From Hermatobates lingyangjiaoensis (lineage: Eukaryota; Arthropoda; Insecta; Hemiptera; Hermatobatidae), in assembly GCA_026182355.1 (NCBI GenBank), contig JAPFBL010000116.1, forward strand, positions 620,001 through 684,000: DNA of 64,000 bases, written 5' to 3'. Below the pieces are notes generated by a model. The model did no database searches. It saw nothing but the letters and a program-made list of their open reading frames with translations, and had not been told where the DNA came from. Position numbers and translations under genes: made by a program. Below, in pieces: positions 45,405-55,761 of this stretch (its first letter is position 1; the number at the start of each line of letters is the position of its first letter).

Positions 45405-47200
45405 ATTCCTGTAGTTTTGGTCTAACTAGGGACACCATGAGTGGAAAAGACAATTCGGTAAATATCATTGGAACAACTGATTTATTCATCTCGTTATTCC
45501 ATTATAGATGTCATAAATAACTCATATATAACTCTTGATAAAAACATATCCTCTATTCGTTTTTTAAGCACATCAACAACATTATTCACTTTAATAAGTA
45601 GTGTTGAAAATGGATTTCTTATTAAACAAATAAGTTTCTACTTCTTAGAAAGAATTTCATTATATTTGTTTAAATAAGTAATTATTTATTTTACAATTAA
45701 AAATAAATTACAGTTGTTTTAACTGATTTGTAACTTTTGCATATAATTATGTCCTTATGTTTATTTTAAACACTTTCAACTCAAATTAAACAAAGTTATA
45801 TTCCAGCGATTTGTTTCTTCAGAGAAATAGAAGTATTCTTTAACTTGTAACCATGATTTGTTACTATACTTACTCATTGATTCCCGGTAAGTTTCTGAGT
45901 ATATTGACAGTGTAAAAAAAAGATAACCACAATGACAAATCTAATAATGTAATGATAGCTGAATATAAAAAATAAGTTTTATATCACTACAACAAAAAAG
46001 ACATCTGACTAACCTAGATAACTTCTACATCCAAAGTACGTAATGAATTTTTAATAGTGGACAGTTGTGTTAAAAAATACTATTTTTCAACTTATACATT
46101 TTAAACCACTAATGTAATAGCTCTTAGTTTTCCATAGTTTTCAATGTTTTTCCACTTTTTTTGTATACAGACTTACTTTTTAATATTCTAGATATTTTAA
46201 GTTTGGAGCTATTAGAACATATATTCAGAATTATAACAAGAACACGTAATATAAATTGCCAACCAACTTTTTACAAAAATAGGGAAATTAACACTCTAAT
46301 AAGGGTAATTACATATACGGATATATTGACTGATTACTAACTGCAACATAAGTCTTCTCTTGGAAGGAAAGATTTAAAAAGTGTTTTGTTTATACATATT
46401 CGAAACAAAAATTATTTACACAACTGAAAGGAAGAAAAAGTATTTGTACTTATGTGGTCTAAAAAAAAGAAACATTTTTGAAAGCGCCCTCATAAAGAGC
46501 AGTTATAACGTTTAGCCAACAATAGCCCAGGTCTTTTTAAATTGAATGAAATTATAATTAAAGGAATTGCCAAAGAGATTTAGACTGGTTGTAATTAAAT
46601 AGGGATAAACACAGGCAATGCCTCCAATTTCCATACTACTTTGAACCAAATTAGTATCGTGTTTTTCTTTATTTTCTATTTTATTTCACTTACTTTCAGA
46701 CCACTTGTAATACGAAAGGAAACCCTGATGTCATTGCGTAATACTTCAGTCAACGTCCTTTGATCAAGTATTAAATAATTCTATGATCTTTAGTTGACGT
46801 TTTGTAAATATTTTTAGGCTTCCTCAAATCTATAAGAATCAGTATATTATTAGTATTGGCATAGTGCCACTTGTTTTTCACTTACATTATGCTAATTATT
46901 TTTTCTAATTTATGTAGCCTTAAGGATGTCTAATAATATAGCCGAAACGTCGACTAAAACTGTTTGAATCATTAAATAATTTATCAAACCTCCAAAAATA
47001 GAAAGGTATCAATAGCTATTGATATATATGTGTATATTTTCGAGTAACATAGCAGAAATAAAAATTAGGCCTTTTTTATTGCTCGTTTTTGTAGATAAAA
47101 TAGTGATATTATATATATATATATAACAACTTGTTGCTGAAATCTGTAGACTGTTTTCTTAGTAAACGATCTCTAATGTAATATTTTGTTTTTCCGTTCA
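45405..47200. other. AT-rich; weak PLE-end-like text
   Basis: Near 46918-46960 GCCGAAACGTCGACTAAAAC has the GAAACGTC block of PLE hammerheads, with CTTAAGG where the core should be. Nothing else recognised. Confidence 0.45.
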
Positions 47201-47211
47201 AAATGTTATAC

Positions 47212-47262
47212 TTCTGCCTATGAAAAAGATTTTAAATAAAAACCAAAACGTTGGCAATGAGA
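47212..47262 (+). ncRNA. Hammerhead-like remnant, PLE family C
   Basis: CTTCTGCC, TATGAAA, stem II GATTTT/AAAAAC-like, CAAAACGTTGGCAATGAG. GCC before the core pairs with GGC after ACGTT. The core is degraded as in other family C copies and GAAA reads AAAA. Confidence 0.45.
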
Positions 47263-47384
47263 GTTTAATTTGAACCTGAAGAACTGTCGTAGTCATGGTA
47301 AACTTTTATTTTAGATATATATATATATATATATATACACAAAAAATCACAATAAATAAACACGTCATGCAATCAATGAAACTT

Positions 47385-47460
47385 AACCCACAATGGAAAA
47401 AAGAAAAACAATAGAAATAAATGCTCTGAGACCTTTCAATGTATATCATTAAGGAGCAAA
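47385..47460 (-). mobile_element. PLE-type terminal module, family F
   Basis: Shares GCATTTATTTCTATTGTTTT (- strand) with 34455-34530. The core reads CUUAAUGA and GAAA is kept (47434-47437). GCTC before and GAGC after could pair as stem I. Decayed. Confidence 0.4.
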
Positions 47461-47587
47461 CAAAGTAAAAATTTACTTTGTTCTTCTAACTTTGTGAGTG
47501 GAATTACACAGAAAAAGAACAAAAATGAAAATCAGCATATTTTTTAATAAAACATGTCTAATTGATGGTCTACTCCCAAAATATACT

Positions 47588-47607
47588 TATATATATATAT
47601 ATATATA

Positions 47608-47640
<33 letters not shown>
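47588..47640. repeat. (TA)n then (TG)n microsatellite
   Basis: Compound repeat: TA run with one TAATAT break, followed by about ten TG units. Confidence 0.95.
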
Positions 47641-47650
47641 CATGTGTGTT

Positions 47651-47830
47651 TAAATCACAATATGAAATGAGAAAAAAGACCAAGATCTTTCAAGCGCAAC
47701 AAGCGGTCTTCGTCAGAGTTACAAACTCAACGTAGGGTTGGGTTTTTGACTCTAACGAAGACCGCTTGTTACGGTTGAAAGGTCTTAGTCTTTTTTCCAA
47801 TTTCATATATTGATTTGATCATTGATCGTT
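47651..47830. mobile_element. Foldback PLE family A module with two opposed ribozymes
   Basis: A - strand hammerhead (CTGACGA at 47710-47716) and a + strand hammerhead (core at 47752-47758) lie head to head within inverted arms that start and end with the AAACCACAATATGAAATG-type sequence. In the - copy the core is intact, but stem II (GACCG with CGCTT) has a C.C mismatch and stem I is weakened (AACT with GGTC). The TTGACGTGTTTATGTGAAAT end and (TA)n follow. Confidence 0.75.
47740..47796 (+). ncRNA. Hammerhead ribozyme with G5-to-A core mutation
   Basis: Stem I GACT (47748-47751) with AGTC (47787-47790), distal GGG with CC, stem II GACCG/CGGTT with loop CTTGTTA, and GAAA all match the intact copy. 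The core reads CTAACGA instead of CTGACGA. G5 is essential in hammerheads, so this copy should be inactive by a single change. Stem III also changed, AGATCT to AGGTCT. Confidence 0.7.
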
Positions 47831-47854
47831 ATTTGACGTGTTTATGTGAAATCT

Positions 47855-47855
<1 letters not shown>

Positions 47856-47938
<83 letters not shown>

Positions 47939-47949
47939 TATATATATAT
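47856..47949. repeat. Long (TA)n microsatellite
   Basis: The longest TA tract in the window, with two TAATAT interruptions. Confidence 0.95.
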
Positions 47950-48049
47950 GAACTAAGAGTTACATTAATGAAAGGAACTGAATAACCTTGGGAGACTACT
48001 GAGTGATATGGAGAAAGATTTTGTTCTTATTATCTTTATATTTAAACAG

Positions 48050-48194
48050 AAGAAGGCGAATTAAATATAGAAGAAGTACAAGTAAAAAAAGAGGGAATGA
48101 AACTTCTTTACAACAGAGCCAATCCTATGGAGACTGGACAAACAGGTAGTCAAGAAAAAGCAAAAACTATTCCGACCGTCCTCAGTCCAAGCCG
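48050..48194 (+). CDS. Candidate internal exon, function unknown
   Basis: A possible 3' splice site (TTTATATTTAAACAG, ending 48049) is followed by 145 bases that are open in one frame and read EEGELNIEEVQVKKEGMKL, LYNRANPMETGQTGSQEKAK, TIPTVLSPSR. A possible donor (CCG then GTGAAGT) follows at 48195; without splicing the frame stops at 48196. Composition is more balanced than the flanks and the residue mix is protein-like. No partner exon or family was recognised, so this is a prediction from splice signals and codon openness only. It could equally be part of an unrecognised repeat. Confidence 0.3.
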
Positions 48195-48199
48195 GTGAA

Positions 48200-49395
48200 G
48201 TATCCGGCAGAACACAGATTCTAATAAAAAAAATAATAGACTTCTTCAGAATTTTTTTCTTTTAATTTTTTGTGTGAAAAGTAAGGTCTTTGAAGCTACT
48301 GAAAATTTTATGGATATGAGAAAACAGATTCAAGATATTCCACATATTTTCCTCCAGGCTTTAGATAATGAATATTAGACTAAAACCAGTGTATTTCAAT
48401 AAGAGATTAGGGGGGATATGAAAAAACAGTGACATAATGGAAGGAGTCAAAATATGAAGTTAAACAAAGCAGCGCATATTCAAAGAAATAATAATAAGCG
48501 TCATTACTGTTATAACAGACAAATAACTGATGTTTAAAAAAAGAAATTAAAATTTAAGCAAATAATTTAAAATTTAAGGATTAAAGAAAGAGTTATAAAT
48601 AAACAATTTGGCGTCTTTGCCTTTATGCCATCAGAGAGCACTCTAATATCTCTCAGTTTTATCTCAGTTTTCTCTTCATTATTGTGATTGTTTTATACAT
48701 CTGAAGAAATTTTGCACTAAAAAAAATCACCACATAATCAATAAAAGATTAAGGAATTCTCATAATGATTTTGTGGTGAATTTTCTCACATAATACTAAA
48801 AGTTATAAGAAATCAGAAAGGTTTTTTCAAGTTTCATCCAAATCTTGATGTTTGAGTTTTATATATATAAATTTTACTATAAACCTTCAATACCAAAACA
48901 ATATATAAGAAATTATGCAAACTTTAACAATTAAACACGCATTAAAAAATGCGAATTAATCTAGATTTTTACAAATCAGGTGTCTGTCTTCTGTGTTCTG
49001 CAGCATTAAAATGACAAAATCATATCAAATTTAAAATTGAGTGGTCTCATATTTATGAAACTGAAATCTTAAAACATTAGTTCACATATAATTAAAAGAG
49101 CGTTAATTAAGTTTAGCTCAAGAACTGAAATATTTAGCTCCTGAGTTGAAGACTTCAACCTCTATTTCGCTACCAATAAGCTAAACGATATGATTAATTA
49201 CGTCTTAAATATTTTTATGTTGTTAACTCCTTAAATCGTGTTTATATATTAACCGGTAAAGGTTATACGGATTAAAAGATAAAGAGAAATGTTATAGCAA
49301 AATATTTAAATTAAAATATTTTAATAACAAATGCTTTTGGAGAAGATCCGAAAACAATACAGCCGATTACAAATTTGATAGGTAGCAATTTTCTC
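48200..49395. other. AT-rich; one family F-like remnant
   Basis: 48600-48665 on - reads CTCTCTGATGGCATAAAGG, resembling the family F core (CTCTCTGATGACATAAAG) at 34513. The rest is unrecognised. Confidence 0.45.
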
Positions 49396-49397
49396 GG

Positions 49398-49695
49398 TAG
49401 CCAGGTTAGCTCAGTGGCAACGCGCTAACTGGTAGGTCCGGGGTTCGATACCCACTCCCTCGATTTATTCACTTGGGAGATGAATCAATCTAAGAACGTT
49501 GTTTCTCGGAAAGGACGTTAAACCGTCAATCCCTAGTCTGGAAGATGTTAAAGATCCCTACTCTAAATATACATAAATTAGGGAAAATTTAGGACTCCCA
49601 ATGTACAATCAATGGGAGATGCAATATTCCCTGGAGAAATCAGAATTAGAGGCTGACATGGCAATCCTTCAGCCCTTTCCAAAAAAAAAAAAAAA
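49398..49695 (+). mobile_element. tRNA-derived SINE
   Basis: The head has RNA polymerase III internal promoter boxes: A box TAGCTCAGTGG (49407-49417) and B box GGTTCGATACC (49442-49452), at tRNA-like spacing. A non-tRNA body with GGACGTTAAACCGTCAATCC and GTTAAAGATCCCTACTC follows, ending in a ~15-base poly(A) at 49681-49695. It looks complete. Body fragments recur at 7790-7895 and 31870-32102. Such elements are mobilised by a partner LINE, which is not in this window. No clear target duplication found. Confidence 0.85.
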
Positions 49696-49699
49696 TTCT

Positions 49700-50655
49700 G
49701 TAACGTTACCTAAAATCTCAAAATCTATAACACTGTATAAGAATAGAATTAGTGTTTTGTGGCATTCACCTCTGAGTGATGTTGGTGTTCTTACTAAGCA
49801 GGTTTTTATATAATTTATTCTTTAGTTTAAGATCCGATAATGTTTCATTCGTTTGCACATTATTGCAAAGGTGAGGTTATAAACTGCAAATAAATAGGAG
49901 TCACTACACCCAGCACCCAGACATCAAACCGTAGCGTTGTTCTAACGGCTCAAAGGTTGTCTACTTCTTACTTGCTACCCGTTTCAATAATGGAAAAAGC
50001 ACATTCCCGAATGAATAATAAACGCTAATTAGAGCGCGATTATTAAAACGTTAAAAATTAATATTTTTTTAAATTTTGCAAAAATAAAAATAAATGTATA
50101 TATAGCTTTTTATCTATTAGTATGAATTATAATCCTTTTTATTTTATACCTTAATTCTAACAGACCTCTTACTTGACATTTTGGCTAAGCTCTACAATAC
50201 AGAACTAACAAAACAGCTATACCAGTATTTAAAAAAAAAACTATTAATTTCATTATTACTATTTTCTATTCGGGTAAAACCAGGGAGGGGTGATAGCAAC
50301 ATATAAACTATTACAAATGTAAATAATCTAGTGAAAGAATAACAGAATTTTCAGAAATATGCAATTTTCAAAAATATGTTTATAAATTATTTCAATAGGT
50401 TTAGAATGTGCATATTTTAGGACTGAAATAGTAAAGACAACTATACAGTCTCACTTCACAAACAAGAAACCTAACAAACATTATAGATCTTCTATAATAA
50501 ATGGAGCCAACCATTGTTAAATGGTTTAAACTAAACCAAAATAGATACTATGTCACTGTACCATATGACTTCTATAGTTAAGAAATGACAACACTGGTAT
50601 TGTGCAAGATTTCCAGAAGAAAGTGGAGCGGAAGTTTACAACCTCTATACTACAT
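49700..50655. other. AT-rich, nothing recognised
   Basis: No supported feature. Confidence 0.6.
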
Positions 50656-50659
50656 ACTT

Positions 50660-50829
50660 ATCAATGATCAAACCACAATAAGAAATGGGAAAACAAGACT
50701 AAGATCTTTCAACCGTAACAAGCGGTTACGGTTACTCAGTTGGGTTTTTGACTCTGACGAAGACCGCTTCTTACGGTTGAAAGATCTTAGTCTTGTTTTC
50801 CCATTTCTTACTGTGGTTTGATCATTGAT
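50660..50829. mobile_element. Foldback PLE family A module with intact ribozyme
   Basis: Arms from ATCAATGATCAAACCACAAT (50660) and its complement ending 50829 are near-perfect over ~55 bases each. The right half holds the intact + hammerhead. The left half holds a - strand copy cut short: stem II and GAAA are present, but core and stem I are replaced (CTGAGTA). The usual TTTCACGTGTTTATGTGAAA hairpin follows at 50836-50856. Unlike other copies, only a short TA run follows. Confidence 0.8.
50742..50802 (+). ncRNA. Hammerhead ribozyme, apparently intact
   Basis: A small self-cleaving RNA of the type I layout found in Penelope-like elements. Stem I: GGG (50742-50744) with CCC (50800-50802), internal loop TTTTT against TTGTTTT, and GACT (50750-50753) with AGTC (50789-50792). 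Core CTGACGA is 50754-50760. Stem II is GACCG with CGGTT (one G.U) around the loop CTTCTTA, with one unpaired A after the core. GAAA is 50779-50782, stem III is the palindrome AGATCT, and the cleavage base U17 is the T at 50788, giving a predicted cut after CTT. All invariant core bases are present. Internal loop and loop 2 are placed for the tertiary contact known in natural hammerheads. A palindromic stem III implies best activity as a dimer. Confidence 0.8.
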
Positions 50830-50859
50830 TGTTATTTCACGTGTTTATGTGAAATCTTT

Positions 50860-51395
50860 TTATACTATATACTTATATATAGTATTTCATTTTATAACAT
50901 TGAATACCTCTGTAATTCTAGGAATACTTTTGTAGTTTTTAGGGTTTTTTTATGTATATTTAATCGTTGATTGCTGTACCATCTCTTATATTTTCTTTCA
51001 ACATTTTAAATAAAGTTTTTAACAAAACTGAGACCTCGTAAATCAAGCGTCTGCACTGAGAGTTTGATTTAAACCTAGAAAATTGAGCTCACTCAGAAAC
51101 ATTTTTGTTCTAATTGTATATATACTTAATAAGTCAAAGTTATTTAAAAAAAAAAAACGCAGGTGACCTTACAATGGGTAAAAATCTCACAAATAGAATA
51201 CATACAAATATAAAATCTTATAACAGAAAAATGACACAATTGAAAAGTTTTTCTGAAGAACTCAAGGTTTATTGACCATGAGCCACCTTGAAAGGCCTTA
51301 GAAATTTTTCATATGCCTATCAATTTTCTAGAATTTTCTTAAATATACATATCAATTTTAAACAAATACGCAACACTCCACGAGCACGACACATC
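50860..51395. other. AT-rich; decayed family C piece
   Basis: 50995-51090 (TTTTAAATAAAGTTTTTAAC, GCACTGAGAGTTTGATTTAA) resembles the distal part of the family C module. Nothing else recognised. Confidence 0.45.
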
Positions 51396-51399
51396 AAAT

Positions 51400-51830
51400 A
51401 AGAAAGAAATGCACTTAGAAGAAGCATGTACTGAAAGACTTGTCATAATTCAGTCGAATAATACACCTTCATCAGGAAAAGAAGTAGCCGGCAGGTTGGT
51501 ACCTGAAGTCGTTACCTAGTTACTCAATTCTTTATCTGATGACAGCGGTTGTCAAAATACATACTCAAGTAAACTATGTCAGCTGTTTCTCTTACTGGTG
51601 TTTTCTTAATGTTTATCCCTTTAATTCTACACATTTTAAACAGTTTAACGAACTAAATAAACTAAAATTAAACACAGAAAATACACAAAATTCACTACGA
51701 TGTTACGACATCCACAGTCATCAGGAGAGTGAACAGAGCCACTTAAAGAGTCTTAGTTTACCTTCCGAGAAACAAACTTTTAGCTCCTGATGACGATGTA
51801 TGTCAAAATATGGTAGTGAGTTTTGAGTAT
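51400..51830. mobile_element. Cluster of four hammerhead-like cores
   Basis: CTGATGA occurs at about 51469-51475 (-), 51536-51542 (+), 51716-51722 (-) and 51788-51794 (+). Three are followed by GAC...GTC pairing and then GUAA or AAAA in place of GAAA; the first by GAAT. The copies at 51690-51727 and 51785-51826 are inverted relative to each other. This is consistent with old PLE terminal modules. None has a full consensus. The open frame 51539-51790 across them is incidental. Confidence 0.45.
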
Positions 51831-51834
51831 TTAT

Positions 51835-52785
51835 TTCCTGTGTAATTACCTTCTGAAATTATACATATATATATAATATCGGATAGAGAAGTGTGTATTA
51901 TAAAATATTTTTAAACCCTTTGAATTCCACAACGACACAATGTAAATAACTTGATTTTCTTATTATTTTGCTCTAATTATAAACTCTTATCTCTCATCTT
52001 GCACTTACGTTATCTTAGTAATTTTTAATAACTTCAACATACCATTATTATTTTCATTATTAGTGGTATTCTTATAATTGTAGTTATTATATGAGCGTAA
52101 TAAATATTTCATTTTTATAACTCATTAGTATATCAATTGTACTAAACTTACCAAAATTAATGATATTTATTACTAAACCTTTCTTAACATATTACAATTA
52201 TTGTAATTTCAAAATATGTAATACTTCTATCAAACGTAGAAAAAAAATACATTATACAAAAAATACAATAAATTTAATAAACACTATAAATGATACCATT
52301 GTAATATTTTTGGAATATGTTGCAATAAAATAGAAATATATAAACCCTTGTCATCCCTGACTTACGTGAATACTATATCTTTCTTAAATCAATGAATATT
52401 TCTACGAATAATGAATGAAATAGTGATCTAGGCTTGGTGTTCTTTTTTTTTAGTTGTTATCAACTTAAAAATGTTTTAGACATATATATGTTCAAATTTG
52501 ATTTTGTATGTAAATGTGAATAAACATATGTAGACATATATGAAATATAGGCACATTTTTTTAAGAGTAATCTAGTTGAAGTTAAAATAAAAGCTTGCAT
52601 GTAATTTAACAAGTGTGCGTACGCTTTAACGATTTATTTTTGTTTTTGTTTTTGTACAATTGCATTTTTTTTTAATGTAAATAACAACGAATTTATATGA
52701 AATAAAAATTTAAATAAATATAAAATGTTAAGTTTACTTTTCGAGAGTTGGTTACTGTTGGAGGTAGATTGTTTAATTGTTGTTC
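51835..52785. other. AT-rich, nothing recognised
   Basis: No supported feature. Confidence 0.6.
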
Positions 52786-52789
52786 AGTT

Positions 52790-52975
52790 GAGGCTTATAT
52801 AGGGAAGGCTTTGAAGAGTAGGTACCTGTTGGGGGGAGGCCCGCACAACGAACAGCTCACAGCGCGAAAAGAGTCTAACTGAAGATCCTAGTACTGCCGG
52901 CCCCCGCTTGGAGTGCTGCAGCGCCTTCCCCAATAACCTACCCACTTCATCAAACTATCGCAACCCCTTGCTTCA
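52790..52975. other. GC-rich island
   Basis: Contains GGCTTATATAGGGAAGG, GGGGGGAGGCCCGCAC and GCCGGCCCCCGCTTGG, unlike anything nearby. The TTATATAGG text could be a TATA box followed by a transcribed leader, or the block could be a non-coding RNA or a repeat. No frame or RNA family recognised. Confidence 0.35.
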
Positions 52976-52979
52976 TTTT

Positions 52980-54300
52980 AATAATCTTATACACTTTTAA
53001 TATGGATAATAAAAATATTTTCATTAATCGGTAGTAGAATTTCAGAATTAAATCAAGCGTTCAAACCAGGCATCTCAGATTTATTTAAAACCGGTTGTAT
53101 ACGACAACAATAAAAAAAACTGGAGTGGACTACACTCAGTAAGTAAAACATTGCTGTAAGTAATAGTATTTCCAAATTAATCTAAAGTCAATTTGTCTCT
53201 TTTATTTCAATGTATGTGGCTGTCTCAATAATAATAATTTTGATCCAAATGTCATGATTTTTTACACCATAATCTTGATGTAACTGAGGACAGAACTTGA
53301 TTGGGTATTTTTCGCACAAACTTTTTCAAAATTTGTGAAATTTCTCCCAAACAGTATTTATACTAACATAATACATAATACAAATATTAAAATTTCTAGA
53401 ATCACCACTAGATTTGATGAAACTTAAACGGTTTTGGCATAAAATACGATAATGTACCTTTTCTTCGCTTTAATATTATCCAAAAGCCAAGATTTTTCAC
53501 GACTCCAAAACATGTCTGTCAAAGCTTAATGACATTTAACTGACAGTATATTTCCCCTAACTCTGTGGTTTGACATCCACCCAGCTACAGAAAAGAAAAC
53601 ATCATCAAATACAGTTTTGTTGATCCCGAAATGCGTGAATCTGTAAATATCTCAAAACATATTTCTTTGTTCCATTTTTATTATACTTCTTAGAAACAAA
53701 ACCTCAAAAAAATTATCATTTCTACATACTTAACCAAAAAAATCATGTTTTATTTGTAAATGTATTAGTTAGGTTAACAGAACTATAGGCGACACCATAC
53801 TGAAAAATACTTATATTTCATTACTTGTGTAATCTGTTATAATCTGGTATTTACTCATTTAGAGCAGTTTCAAAAAATTAAGTGTCCACAGAAAAAAAGT
53901 AACTTTTTGAAATTTCCCAACATACTTCTATTTCAATGTATAATAATATATTTCATTCATCGTAATAACTATCCTTCAATTATATATCCAAATATTAGCA
54001 TACAGGAAAGAATGATGCAATGATTATTTTTAAAGAGGCCATTAGCCAGATAAAATGCTCTTAAAGTAATGGTACACAGAATTGGCTTAATTGTTTTAAA
54101 TCTGTTATAAATCTTTGTGCTGCAAAAAATCAATATAAAATGCTTCCTGCTTTTCTTAAACTAAATTTCATATTTAATATATGCATACATATTATTAGTA
54201 CCACAGATGTTAGCAAATTCTTATTATTATATTATGTGTCTTTTAAAGTAAATTGATGTCGAAATGGTAAACCTGGCTTCGTAATGCATCTTCAAGTAGG
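52980..54300. other. AT-rich; one solo element end
   Basis: 53115-53150 (AAAAAACTGGAGTGG then ACTACACTCAGTAAG) matches the reverse of the right end of the 1.6-kb element. The remainder is unrecognised. Confidence 0.5.
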
Positions 54301-54305
54301 ACCGT

Positions 54306-55440
54306 ACTTAATGCACATATGCAATAGTTATTTGCGAGGTAATACGGATTTATCAAGAATCCAATATAACCAATACCGGTTACTCCTATTCTGAGTTATA
54401 TAGCCTCTTAAATAGCTATATTGCATCTTTCACTTAATGCGCATATGCAATAGTTATTTGCAAGGTAATACGGATTTATCAAGAATCCAATGTAACCAAT
54501 ACCGGTTACTCCTATTCTGAGTTATATAGCCTCTTAGATAGCTATATTGCATCTTTCACTTAATGCGCATATGCAATAGTTATTTGCAAGGTAATACGGA
54601 TTTATCAAGAATCCAATATAACCAATACCGGTTACTCCTATTCTGAGTTATATCGCCTCTTAGATAGCTATATTGCATCTTTCACTTAATGCACATATGC
54701 AATAGTTATTTGCGAGGTAATACGGATTTATCAAGAATCCAATGTAACCAATACCGGTTACTCCTATTCTGAGTTATATCGCCTCTTAGATAGCTATATT
54801 GCATCTTTCACTTAATGCACATATGTAATAGTTATTTGCGAGGTAATACGGATTTATCAAGAATCCAATGTAACCAATACCGGTTACTCCTATTCTGAGT
54901 TATATAGCCTCTTAGATAGCTATATTGCATCTTTCACTTAATGCACATATGTAATAGTTATTTGCGAGGTAATACAAATTTATCAAGAATCCAATGTAAC
55001 CAATACCGGTTACTCCTATTCTGAGTTATATCGCCTCTTAGATAGCTATGTTGCATCTTTCACTTAATGCACATATGCAATAGTTATTTGCGAGGTAATA
55101 CGGATTTATCAAGAATCCAATGTAACCAATACCGGTTACTCCTACTCTGAGTTCTATAGCCTCTTAGATTGCTATATTGCATCTTTCACTTAATGCACAT
55201 ACGCAATAGTTATTTGCGAGGTAATACGGATTTATCAAGAATCCAATGTAACCAATACCGGTTACTCCTATTCTGAGTTATATAGCCTCTTAGATTGCTA
55301 TATTGCATCTTTCACTTAATGCACATATGTAATAGTTATTTGCGAGGTAATACGGATTTATCAAGAATCCAATGTAACCAATACCGGTTACTCCTATTCT
55401 GAGTTATATAGCCTCTTAGATAGCTATATTGCATCTTTCA
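54306..55440. repeat. 126-bp satellite, 9 units
   Basis: Nine head-to-tail units of exactly 126 bp, starting ACTTAATGCACATATGCAAT, with a few percent divergence. Differences recur in several units (CACATATG or CGCATATG, TATAGCC or TATCGCC), so subtypes are interspersed. Each unit has two dyads: GTAACC...GGTTAC and ATATAGC...GCTATAT. The first unit begins after GTACTTAATGC, the last ends at CTTTCA. Confidence 0.95.
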
Positions 55441-55444
55441 AAGG

Positions 55445-55758
55445 TTGATAATTCCTATTTATTTTGTGGTATTCCAGTTTAGGTGAATACCACTTACAAT
55501 GTTTTAATAATCTATTATTTGTAATTTTTTTCATGGGCAAAAATTACTGTAAGGCCACTTTTCTTTGAAACAATTTCACAGAAACTAACACACTCCTATT
55601 CCTGTGGAACAATAGTTTTGCTTAATTTTATTAAAATTCACTAACAGTGAGACTAATGTTTGTCATATTCAATCACAAGTCCAAATTTTTATGTTTTTAT
55701 GCAAAACTGGGGGTTTCTATTATCGAGAAGTTCTAATTATGGCAATTGAAAAAAAATA
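55445..55758. other. AT-rich, nothing recognised
   Basis: No supported feature between the satellite and the foldback transposon. Confidence 0.6.
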
Positions 55759-55761
55759 GTA

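Noticed and set aside
49407..49452. Functional tRNA gene
   Set aside because: A and B boxes are present, but the cloverleaf does not close and a SINE body with poly(A) follows.
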